NCBI RefSeq assembly: GCF_001949145.1
Contig: NW_019091364.1
Coordinates: 1,424,516 to 1,488,515, forward strand
Reading direction: 5' to 3'
DNA length: 64,000 nucleotides
From: Acanthaster planci
Lineage: Eukaryota; Echinodermata; Asteroidea; Valvatida; Acanthasteridae
Translations under genes and position numbers: made by a program
Notes under the pieces: model-generated
Databases searched by the model: none
Told to the model about the DNA's origin: nothing
The model's input: the letters and a program-made list of their open reading frames with translations, nothing else
Shown here: positions 35,201 to 46,956 of the stretch, piece after piece
How positions within the stretch are numbered: position 1 is the first letter of the stretch
Layout of the letters: each line of letters begins with the position of its first letter

Positions 35201-38200
35201 GCACATTGAGTTGATTGCTATTGGTGGCCGGCTTGAAAACCCTTGTGTAGGCACCGGTGCGCAATGGCAAGGTGCGGTAGACAGTGAAAAATAGCGGTAT
35301 AATAACTAGATGCTTCGACGGAACTCGTTAGGGGCATCGTACCGGCGTACTGGTAACCGGTAGGCACCGATGGGTACCAGTCAGCATCGGTAGCCTTCAA
35401 GTTTATTTTATTCAGGGGAAAACAATCCCTTCGACTCCTTAACGACATTGAGCCTCGCTAACGAGGGTGGTACATGTATTACATAATACGACAACGTATT
35501 TTGCCCCAATAACCTCCTTTAGTATTATCGGCAGGGAGAAGCCAAAAACCGGTGGGTTGGCAGAGCATAACATGCTCATCCGGAACAGGCCTATGAGTTC
35601 TCCCAGGGCAGTGAGATAGTTCGGAAATGTTAATGGAGGTTGAAGAATCATTACCGTCAGAACTAGCGATCCACTTGAGTGTGCGTTGCAATTCTGTTGC
35701 AGATATGAAGACTGGCCCACTTATATCATTGCACCATATGTCTACCTAAAATTCCATCACGTAAAACACATACGCCTACAATGCAATTTACCAAAAAATA
35801 GGATTGCCTTAGGCCTACTAAAATAATAAAGGTAGTTCTAACCGCGCTTGAACATTAAGAAATTAGGAGAAATTAATGTCTGTTATGGCAAAAGGAGCCT
35901 GAAATAATAAGAAGATGGCAGTAAAATGTCACATGCATCCTATCGTTAATTTTCTAAGCTAAGACCTTCGTTGCATTAATTCCTTAAAGCATGTAAGTCC
36001 ATGAAATTGATTTATTACATTAGTTTCGGTCTGTATTACGCCAATGCAACATTGCTGTGGAGTACTTAGAACTACGGGACTTACAACTAAATGTCGTTTA
36101 AAATATTACCTTAAATCTGTCGCGATGAAATACTGATTTCAAAGGCTGTAATAACCGATGCCGTGTCATTTACTGGGACGTGCGTTTTACAAAAAAATTA
36201 CGAGAAAGTACATTGGCCTTGCCTTATAGAGACGATGGACTTTTCACCCTGTTCATTTGCACATAAGCTCTGCTGTTCGTTATAATAAATCCTTTGTATC
36301 ATAAATTAGCCTTTTTTAGGAATTGAAACCATTTGTAGAGCGGAATAAATTTAAATCCTTTTCACAAAAATCGATCGTGCGTTTTTGTTAGCTTTGTCAG
36401 AGAGCGCTACCGCGGACATCTGTTTTGAAGGGTATACATCCACAGATGTTAATGCCCGTCGCGGAGCATGAACAAGAAAACCGCATTCGCTCAAGCGTCC
36501 GTGAATTATTACGGAATTGAACACTTTAATTTGACAAAAAGCAAACCGACACGTACAGTTTGATGCGAATCCCATCTGTAAAGAGAAAAACCTATCATTC
36601 GGAAATTTTATCTGGAGCAAGTGCAGCATTTTGCTTAACAAAGAGTGTTGTTTCATCAACTAATGGGGTCTTCAGTGAGACTGGTTCCGGCCGCAGTCGA
36701 AACCATAACGTAACTTCCATTTCTGCTTTTGGCTTGGGCCCACCACAACGAAGGAGCTCCCAACGACAGCATTTATTCAGTGGAGTTTATTGACCGAGTA
36801 CCCGTACCTAATAAACAGTTCCCAAGCCCATTACCTTCTGAACGCTTAACAATTCTGCGTCATGAACATAATAAAGTCGACCATGGAGGAAGAGTCGACA
36901 AAAATAATTTGTTTTCCCGTACATTTATTTGCTCATTATGAGGGTATGGATATTAACATTGCTAATGATAATAATTTCAGGACGACATGCCCCTTTAATG
37001 GGTGAAGGGGTAGTCTTGTGTGAATATGACCCCCGGGCGGTATACAAACGAGTGGTTGACGAATCTGGAGCTATACATCGAAACGATGCCACAAATACGT
37101 AAATGAATATTGCATTGCACGGTATTGCATTCCATAACTGTATATTCACGTCTAAAATTAGCCCACCAGCCTTCACCTTGAGGTCGATGTTTATCATGCA
37201 GTTTGGAAAGTTCGCTGAAACGTGGAAAATCGTTGTGATAAGTGCATGTGAAATACAGATTGATCAAAAGTTTGGATTTGAGTTATTTATCTTGACGAGT
37301 TGCCCATGTTTTTTTTCCAAACATAGTTTTTCCAAACTATGAATTTACTCCAAAAATCATTTTAAAATGCGGGTTACAAATCTAACCGCAGTATACCATT
37401 CATGGCACAGTCACACAGCGACAAAAGATTAATGTTGACTAATATGAAAGGACTATAAAGCTGACGTGTCCATACATGTATAACAACCTCCCTATACTGT
37501 ATGCGATGAAGGAGTGCAAGTTACCATGAAAGCTCCAGCATTGTGCATGATGTCTTCAAAGAAAAAAACGTACCTTAAACCTACAGCTTCTTGGCATGGC
37601 GCGTATTTATGAGAGATGTCTTCAAAGTCGACTCATTCAACCTTTAAAATCTGTTCATGCTGTCATTTTGTGACAATCAATGCAAGCAGAATTTGATTTC
37701 TAAATTAATAGGGCTTTTAATTAATTTGAAAACTTTTACAGGTTTTATTTTTTTTATATTTCACTTGAGGGAGGGAACAGTTATGTTTACCTATGTTTGA
37801 TTGCCGAAGTGGGCGGTCATAAAGATGGCCCCAAATTTACTTCACCACACGTTCATTTCTGACAGCCGATTCTTTCTTTCTGGCATACACACACTCAAAT
37901 AAAACACCAGTATACCATGGTACAGATACTAATTAACATTAAAGGAAATCGTTAACAAATGCTTGAAAAAAAATCCACCCAATTTTGCGGGCTGGCATAT
38001 GGTGCGGGGTTTATGTGCCTAAGTATGCTCATATAGGCTGGCATCCAAATATTTACTGGCAAAACATCCATGCCGCTAAAAATCCTACCAATATGAACGT
38101 TGAGATAATTAACGGCAGAAATCGCCATAGCAGCCTTTGTCTCGTTGCCAGTGTGGTCGAAAATCGGGGGTAAAAACACCCTGAGATGAAAAGGGCGATA

Positions 38201-40227
38201 TGATTCAAGTCTTGTGCATAGTGGTGTCACTTATTTCGCATCTATGCATATAATGCGATTCGCTGATACTGTCATGAAAATCTCTTTCATAAACACAAAA
38301 CAGCGACAATTTGTTAAAAAACAATGGCAACATTGACTTAAACAACAACCAGGTCCCGGCATTTTGTACGACCAGTCCAACTTGCTTTACTCCTCTAAAT
38401 TTAGGGACAATTTCAGATTGCAGAAGCTGAATGCATTACGGATGAACTAAGTCGGTTTTGTTTCCATCTGGCAAATAGTACAATGCGACTCCTCTTTGCA
38501 GCACTAAAACGAATTGAGTAAAAGGGTGCTGACTTGATATGCATTTTCATAAAGGCCGTTCCGTAAATTGAGGTAGACAATGGATTTCGCAAACCACTGG
38601 AGGAAGGAAAGGAGAGGACAGATTGTCCCGCGAGCAAGCAAACCCACTCACAAACCTGTCCAAATGGATTCCGCTAAACATCCAATTCTCCTTCCTCCAT
38701 TCATCTTAAATGCATCCGATCAGTTCGTAGGGAAAACGCCTTGGCAACTACCCTTCCTTTTGTAGTATGAGTTTGCAGCGTTGTCTGCGTCTTGTGACTC
38801 TTGAGCTGAGTGATGTAAAAAGATGTGACGTTGTTTACGGTAATTGACTAGAAGTAGAATGAGGTCGTGTCCAATATGGCCTTCCAGAAAGACGTCGGAT
38901 TATGCCACAGTATTTGCAACCAGCAAAGACCTGTAACCGGAGTTACAGACACGAGATTTAGACGCGTTCTCAGTCTGAAACAAACGCTTCTTTGTAACAT
39001 CAGTGTACTTAAAACTTAAGGGACCTATTCAAGCATACGTAGGAAAAAGATTAGTATTTTCCGATACAACCTCCCTCTCCAATCTTGAAGTACACAAATG
39101 CAGTCTTTGATGAGATCAAGACGGAAGATTGTGCGAGAAGCCGTGATGAAGAAAACGTCAAAAACTCAACAGTCCTCTTTTAGAATCGGCATCGAAGGAA
39201 TGTCTACTTCAAACTCTGATACCTCAAGTATCCATCTAGTACATACGACTCCAAAGCCATCAAGTCCAAGAGTCACAAGTGTACGTTTGAGATGTGGATT
39301 AACGGCAAGTCTAGGCCTAGTTGATAGTTCGTGGTACAGTGTCAAGTGAGCATTCCAATCCAAGCCACCTGTTTCCCTGGTGTGTTAATATTTGATAAAG
39401 TCATCCAGAAGTCAGTGTTGTAAGGGATCGATTAGTCACGTCACCATCAACAGAACACAGCTGGAGAGTCCCATTCCACCTAGCAAGTTCAGTGGCCCAC
39501 GGACCCTCTACTCAAACATTGCGCGTCCTCTTTCGGATCATATTTTTGCTGAAGTTTAACAATACAGGTCAAAATACAGACTTAATTTGAGAAGTAATAT
39601 ATTGGAATCGACAGCAGCAGACACGACCGAGGTTTTTCATTAGGGGCAAAGCACCATGCTGGACAAAGACACACAGACCAATGTTCCAATTAGTTATATT
39701 AGTGATATTTTTCTCTAAATCGAACCATACTGATCCAGATTTTCCCTTTAAAATCACGTTTCTGAAACATGTTTTCAAAACATGATGTGAAGGACACCGC
39801 ATTTTTACCGCAGGCTCGGGACAGGCCATCGATCAACTTCTAACCCGTGAAGGCCGATCAATCACTTAGACACTAGCGGTGGATTCCGCGCGGAGCGCAT
39901 CCCGGAAACCCAGCCAACTCGCAGGAGCCCACCAAAAGAATGCTTTGACGCTGATCAGCGATCTCGCGTCAAAATAATTGTACAGAAAAGAAGTGAGATC
40001 TTAATTGAATTGTCATTTCCAGTCATGTTGAACTGCCACCCAAGGAGGGACATGGGGTCGGTGTAATACATCATCGGTCGGAGCACACGCTGATGTTGAC
40101 TTGTTGACTGCTCTGTTACATGCTCGGAGATGTAGAGCGGTTGTCTAGCGACTCGTTCCCGACTTGTAGAGAGCTGAGTTGTGTTCTCTTATGGAGAATG
40201 AGGAGTAAAGAGATGACAATAAACAAG
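32272..40227. other. Gene-poor interval
   Basis: Nothing recognisable as a gene. AT-rich, with a CpG-rich pocket near 33120-33240 and a cluster of ACCGG/CCGGT-containing words at 35335-35395, including AACCGGT (Grainyhead-type). Confidence 0.5.
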
Positions 40228-40388
40228 GGTGGCCATTGAGCGCTTGCCTCTCACCACTGTGGCCCGGGTTCGATTCCCTGCCTTGGCTTAATGTGCATGG
40301 AGCAGTTGTTTGTTGATTCTCTCCTGTGATCTGAGGGGCTTTCTCCTTCCTCCCCTCCTCCCAAAAAAATTTAAAAAAAAAATCAAAA
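40228..40388 (+). mobile_element. tRNA-derived SINE with A-rich tail
   Basis: A tRNA-like head with box B GGTTCGATTCC (40267-40277) preceded by a degenerate box A (TGGCCATTGAGCG). The body ends in CTTTCTCCTTCCTCCCCTCC and an A-rich tail (40366-40388). It resembles the SINE at 16553 in overall plan. Confidence 0.75.
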
Positions 40389-40846
40389 CTCTCGATCTCT
40401 GGCTGAGCTCCGGGGTGTCACTAGGTCATTTGACGGCTGTTTGAGGCTTCTTCACATGCTTTCAGTTTTACTGCTGCGCCTTTGAAATTTAGCCTTGCGT
40501 TCTTTTATCACAGTTCAACACATTCAGTGAACGCCATTATGAAATCTAAAGTGGTCCACTGGGCAGATGTGGTTCATTAAATACACAACCTGACACTCTT
40601 TTAATACGATATAGTTCTTACAGTGTAACTCAGTAAAATGCACTCGCCATAAAACCTTATTCGGTGCTCACCGTGGAAACAATCTACGTTAAGGTTTACA
40701 TAACGCTATCGGGTTTGTATACTTTCTTGATTCTTTTGGTGAGGGACGTCCGTAAGTGCCTCTTGTAACGAGGGCCGAGCCATCGTTCTGGTGCGCGCTT
40801 GACAACCAAAATATGTACAGTGCGTCTAGTAATGGCCGTGCACGAA

Positions 40847-40854
40847 ATGCAAAT
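40847..40854 (+). promoter_or_regulatory. POU octamer ATGCAAAT
   Basis: An exact octamer in the CpG-rich DNA about 105 bp upstream of the small ORF at 40960. Function is inferred only from the consensus match. Confidence 0.3.
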
Positions 40855-40959
40855 GCCTGTCCCCATTTCTGACATCCCTATCGGGGACGGCGGGATCTCC
40901 CATCAGCGAACCGCTGACCGCCGCTGGAAAAGTTTCCAACTCTTTTCGGACCCACAAAC

Positions 40960-41094
40960 ATGGCGGATGTTTACCGAACTCTCAGGGGCCGGGGAGGCCC
41001 TGAGAGTCCTCGGCAGCCTCCTTTGGTCAATACGGCCCAGCTCATCCCTGAAGTGGTGCACAAAGAGACGGGCAGAGACAGCAACAACAAGTGA
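40960..41094 (+). CDS. Candidate small protein or first exon (44 aa)
   Basis: ATG in good context (ACAAACATGG) opens a 44-residue frame starting MADVYRTLRGRGG and ending in GRDSNNK before TGA. It has Arg/Gly/Pro-rich composition and lies in a CpG-rich block with an octamer upstream. A weak donor (AA then GTGATG) overlaps the stop, so it could be the first coding exon of a longer plus-strand gene whose later exons I could not find. No family recognised. Codons near the start also form a stem-loop (40979-41006). Confidence 0.3.
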   Translation: MADVYRTLRGRGGPESPRQPPLVNTAQLIPEVVHKETGRDSNNK

Positions 41095-44000
41095 TGTTTA
41101 GATTCCGAGTCGCGCCAAGGGTCGGTGGAGTTGTTGGGGTTCAGAGAGACGGGTTGTCTGGCCTGGTCCGCGCGGTCGACGTGACAGAAGGTTTCGCGTG
41201 TTGTTCGGTTTCCACCTGCGAAGTGACCAGCCCGACGTTCCGGCTCCATGTCAGATGGGAACGTGTTGGACTTTGAGTCCGGGTGAAAATTCAAGAACAA
41301 AAGGTTGGAAGCGGACGAGTGTCCAGAACTTGATTCGGGATCAAGTCTGAAACATGGCTGAAGTAATGCCATGTCCAAAACATGCATCTATAGGTCTTGG
41401 TTTTCGCCGGTAGCTAGGTCTATTATTACATGGGCACGTGTCAGCAACTATAACTCTGGAAGTCGTCGTTGACACAGTTTGATATTGCTCCTGCAGAAAA
41501 AATTCTGTCACAGCCATCGTGGCCTTACACTTAGGCTTGCTTGGAGCGAGTCCCAATTGGCCGAATGCTGTCATGAGTTAAGCCTTAATTAACAGTCAAA
41601 TCCAGGCTGGAGCCAGAGCTAGAGTGAAATCATCATTTTTCTTATACCTTTTTTATATAGATTTCGGTAAGTTTAAGAGATGATCAACAAACTTCTCAAT
41701 TTGACACTCAATGTCAACAGGGCACGCTTGGCCTAAACTTCTGGTGATGACCATAACTACAATTGAGACAGGAAACGAGCGTTCCAAAAAAAACGTCATG
41801 TTCATGACATAAAGAGGATATGCCAAGCAATTCAAATACAATTACACCGTTGAGCATTTTTTGTTCTTACATTTCCAATCTTCTTCCTGACCCGGAAGGT
41901 ACAGAGATGGAGAGCAAACAAAATCTCCTCTCCTCCCTCGCGCACTGTCAAAACCCACACAGCCTTTCAGGTTTTATTGATATAAATTCGACAGCGATAA
42001 TGCGATTACATATTGCATTGGTGTTTGTGCAAAGATGACAACCAGACATCCTGCACATATGTTGATAAGGGAAGACTGAACGGCCAGACTTACAGAACAT
42101 GTATTGCTGATATTATGGGAAATACTTCATATCAAGTATTAACGTGCACGGACACGCATCGTGTACGTGAGCTGAAAAAGAGAGTTATTAAGTAGGCCTA
42201 CATGTTTGACTAACTTTGTTTTCATAATTGCAAAGCGATTGCTCAGTTGTCAGTAAAAAGTGCGTTATCTGAAAGCATGACGATATATGAGTGTACATGA
42301 GCTTGTTCAACAGGCTCGTGCACACGGATGAATGACCTGAGCGTAAGAATGCCAATTTTATCAGCTTATATCAATATTTCTTGATTAAAAAAGTTGAATT
42401 TTTCATAATCCACACACACACACAAATGCTCCAAAATGTTGTCTGTTTGATATAATGATGATGTGCCATTTTGAAGTCGGTTGGATGTCATTTCAAAGTA
42501 ATCACAATCGAGAATTTTCCACTGCCAAACAACATCGTCACGCAATTGGGTATCACCAGTTGGCAATTGCACTTGTCAGACAGGATGTGGACGCGTTGCC
42601 GTAACACATGTCAGCTGAGCTTAGTCATCAACTACAGTCCCCGAAGTTTGGTAGGCAGGCATCTGTCATGATGTGCCACCTTGTACCTACAGCTGCTGAG
42701 GTACAGGCCTAAAAAATGCTTGAGCTATGCGCAAAATGACACTATCGAGGACTCGGTTGACTGTGGCATTGAACCAAGTTGAAAACCACATGCTAAATAT
42801 GTCGCTTTCGACCCTGATGGTACTTGTCTATCACTATGGACTATGACATCGCCCGCTCGTAAAACACAAACAGCCCTTCCAGCATTTGACATATCTAAAA
42901 CGTCAATTTCCGTGTGACGCTGTGACATTGTAGGCCACAACACTGAATATCATGTGACTCATGCAACTTAGGGAGCGTTGCAAGTGTAGTGTTGTCCTTC
43001 AAGTCACAAAGTGCATCATCACGAAGCCCATTTCACCCAATTTACTGGTCACGATTTCGTGGGTGTCTGATGCCTTCACTGGACATACGTACATATACTT
43101 CAAGCGCTCTCGTAAACAAATCAGGCAGAAAACCAATTTTCGTCAATCTTCTTTCACTTTGTCCCGAATTTAAATTGGGTCCGCGGCTTCAACCCGAAAA
43201 CTCGCTGCGGAGAGACCCCAAAATGTCTGTAAAGAGGCGATAAATTCCTTATCTTCAGTCTTGGACGAAGGAAACACGATCTACTCGTTCAGATGGAATT
43301 AGACGGATTCTGTACTGACTTTATAGCTCGTTACTGAGGGAAAGCGAACCCGATCCAGTGTTGAAAGGTCACACTGGATAGGTAATCCTGTTGTAATTGT
43401 TTTCCGGAAAGAGTAGTTCTGCGTGGCTCATGGCTGTAATCAAGTGTAACTGGTGTGAGTTAAAAAGTTGCCAAGTGCGGAAGCCTGAAGCGATGCCCGA
43501 GTCTTTGACTTGACTAGATGAGGATAGTTTCCTAACAGGGGAATTAGCTATAGGACTGGACCATGATCACCACATCAAGGAAGGCTCAAAGATATCTAAT
43601 CGGAGAAGTTATCTTAAGTCCACCGGCTCCACCGTTAGATTCAACCATGATTCAACCCTGTCCAGGAACGTTAAAGTACGAAGCCTGCCATTTTAACGAG
43701 ATACACATCAACGAGGTTACAACTTTCCCGTGTGGACTTAATCTTCCCAAAAGGCTCACTGCTTGAAGTCGAGATCTAAAAAGACAACTGACACTTAGCT
43801 ATCCCTCATATCATACAGCTAGAACTCTGTGGTCCAGACTACAGCTAAGACTGTAAAACATGGTTAGGCCTGTCGAGCCGACATGGTTAGGATAGAACGT
43901 CAACTGACTTATCACAAAATGCACGCTTTGCCACTTGGTTCAGTTTTATATTTAAGATGATTCAAGATATAATATTGAAACGGAAGCCCCCTTTGTAACG

Positions 44001-46404
44001 TTACAGAACACTTATAGTGGGCTACAATCTTGCAGTTGTTCCAGACGCCTGGGTGAACAGAGATAAGGCCAATCATCTCAGAAACTGGGACAAGACCTCC
44101 AGGTCAAGAGCGAGTCTGCCAGCAAAAACTTTCGAGAGAGCGTTGTGCTTGCAGACGCCAACACTGACCTGCCTGTGATTCAACCAGGTCAGCCCCCGAC
44201 CGGAAAGTGGATCTGCTCACTGATTGGAGTGACAGTGGAAGGGAAAGTCAGAATTCTTGTTTCCCTGGGGAAACAGCGACTGCGGGAGGGGAGGGGGGTT
44301 CAGTAGTGTCCATCACTAATGCTGACTGATTTGCTCCCTCGCAGTTCCTCACCGAGCTCCAAAGTCCTACTATCCGTGAAAAGTTACCACGGTCGATGCA
44401 CTCTCAAAGAATCTGGACTTAATTTCTTAGCCAAGATATTATTATTCTAACTCAACTCTACAGCTTTGAATTTATCCAAGATTTACTCTGCGAAATAGTT
44501 AGATATTCGACGACAGTGGTCGATTTTAAATTCACACTATTATAAGGCTTCCTTCAAATTCCTTAAGGCTGCTGTTCACGGAACATCATCTGGGATTTTA
44601 TTCGACTTGTAGATTGGCCTATACATGTTGTTTGGCAAATACTGTGTGACAAACTGAAGTAATGATAAAACTCCAAAATATGAAGAGGTTCTTCACCCTG
44701 TAACAGAGAGAATGAGCGAGAGTGTTTAAACACCTTGACCGCGATTCTCGAAATAAGATCTACCCAAAGTAATTAGATGGATATATTTAAACAGTTCTCG
44801 TAAGAGTTTCTAATAGCAAATGTGTCCAACACACGCACTTATCTCGCGGACCAACAGCAATCGGATACGTGATGAACAAATGCAAGCGAGAATTGAAATC
44901 TGACCCAGCAGACAGAACACGGGATGCCTTGTGGTTGCTGTGTATTACATTCTCATTTCAACTGTTCAACAATACCAGACTGGCCGGAGATACTCCCCAG
45001 AAAGGAAACAAAATATGTTTTCAGATTACTAATTTCTAGTGATCGCGTGGAGGTCCGCGTAGGATGAACAGGGATATCAAAACACTCAGCCCGTTTGGAT
45101 AGAACTTCCTTCTGCAGTGGCCATTGCTTTGAGTGAGGGAATGTGGGTTACTATGCTCGCTAACAGAGGCGGGGATTGTGTGATTGCTCCACGGAGTCTC
45201 TTTAAGAATGGAGTTTTGTGGAAAGCCGTCCTTTGAATCCATCTCAATCGGGGAAGGTTATTGGTTTTACGTCGAGATATGACTTTATCTGTGGCTATAA
45301 TTGTACCAGCCGTCATAAACGTTCGTGTTCAGCAATATTCAGCAATAGGAATGCATGGGTTTTACCGAACCCATTCATCACGGCAAATGCCCCAAACGAA
45401 CCTCTCATGATTTTTTTGATAAATATCATTTTCATCCACGAGATAAGAGACGGACTTGAGTGCTACGGGCAATGCTTGTTTGGTTTGCAAATGACAAATG
45501 CTCCATCAGTAGGCCAGCGACCGACCCCCCACTTCCCTTAACAGACTGAATTTATACGAAATGGTACTACGCCTGACTATAGCGCTCCAATAAAAAAAAA
45601 TAATGAGCCAGGACTTGGTCGTTCTAAAAATATTCCTATTCCCATGTGGCATGCATTCAAGATGTCCAGTCCCTTTCCTTGGAAGACTACAATCAGTTCG
45701 TAATTCGGGTTGAAATTTAAATGTATCCGCGGAGAGATAAGTAACCGATCATTTATGGTTGGTGAGATGCACTGCCGTTGATCCCTGGGGTGTTGCTTTA
45801 AGATGCCGATATAATGAAGGGGCTATACCTTGGCTAATATCGTCAGGACCAACTGCCGATAATTCCCAGAGAAGTCGCACAACCACAGGAACGCGTTTGC
45901 AGCTCCCTTCCGAAAGCAGTCATAGCCCATGTAGAGCCAAGAAGCGATGTTTACCGCTTTATTTGGCATTTCCTCTATTCTGTTTGTCCAAAATAAGACA
46001 GATCGATCCTCTCTGTTGCGGATGATTTTGCAATGCCAGTGCGGTACGTGATATGACCGTTTACGATTTGCCACTTTGGGTCATTCCTAAGAGGCTTCCG
46101 TGTTAATAGAAAGTGCAAAATTGGACAGAAAACACAATTATGCAAAGAGCTAAAGGTTTTCTCAAATGATTCATCTCTGGCTCCAATTGTGCACTGGATA
46201 AAGCACGTTGGTATTCATCACAATCGAAAATGAAATTGCAACTTTCCCGTGTCAACATCAGAATGAGTATTATTATAATCGGTACCTCGCACTGCCATTG
46301 AGAGCTCCCCTCGGCATTTTCCTTTCGCATTCTTTCCCTTTCCGACTTTTATAGAAATTCTTTCTTTTCCTGCACAGATAAACTGTATAAACACGTCCGT
46401 GCTG
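41095..46404. other. Gene-poor interval
   Basis: No supported genes. It contains GC-richer sequence to about 41350 and a short (CA)n tract near 42410-42424; otherwise it is unremarkable unique-looking DNA. Confidence 0.5.
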
Positions 46405-46956
46405 TATATAGCACCGGTGCAGGCTGCGTTTGCACTTGCCCTTTAACCTCAAGGCGAAGGGAGGAAAAAAAATGGGCACGCGCAGTGCGTGGTGAACTTG
46501 AACTGGCATAGTTGGGCTCCATCCGCGTGGAATTAATAGATGACTAGTAGGACGGCCTGCATGAGTGGTCGTGGGTTGACAACGGCTCGTGACAACGTCC
46601 CAGTCTGTCCACTGGCTTTTGCTTGATAACTGCTGGACCATTATTTCAGGACTGTTCACGGTAAGGACGTTCTCCCTCGTAGCTCCGCGGGTATTTTGCG
46701 ACGGAGAATCGTAGCCGCGTTTTGACAGTGTGTGGCAGCGTGTACAACCATAGAGCGCGGACCGAGATTGGAACGGCGGTCGCTGCCTGCTGAACAGTGA
46801 AGTTCTAGCCTAACTGCGCTACTGGACATCGCTCGGGAAGTTGAAAGCGATTAAATAACAGGGAAAACAACTCAGCAAAACATCATCCGTTATCTGAAGG
46901 ACCGTCTGCTCCACTATACCAGCGCTAGGCTTCTGGAAGTATCTCCAAGCTAATCG
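46405..46956 (+). promoter_or_regulatory. Possible promoter and 5' UTR exon
   Basis: TATATA at 46405-46410 is followed by CpG-rich sequence (46640-46860) and then a strong donor, AATCG with GTAAGTAAAA (intron from 46957). A second donor-like GTAAGG lies at 46651. No long ATG frame crosses the block, so if transcribed it would be a 5' leader. It points right, into a long interval without coding exons, as expected for a gene with a large first intron. Transcription is not shown. Confidence 0.3.

Noticed and set aside
46273-46659. 128-aa minus-strand ORF
   Set aside because: Arg/Lys-rich frame overlapping the putative promoter on the opposite strand; composition looks like non-coding GC-rich DNA.
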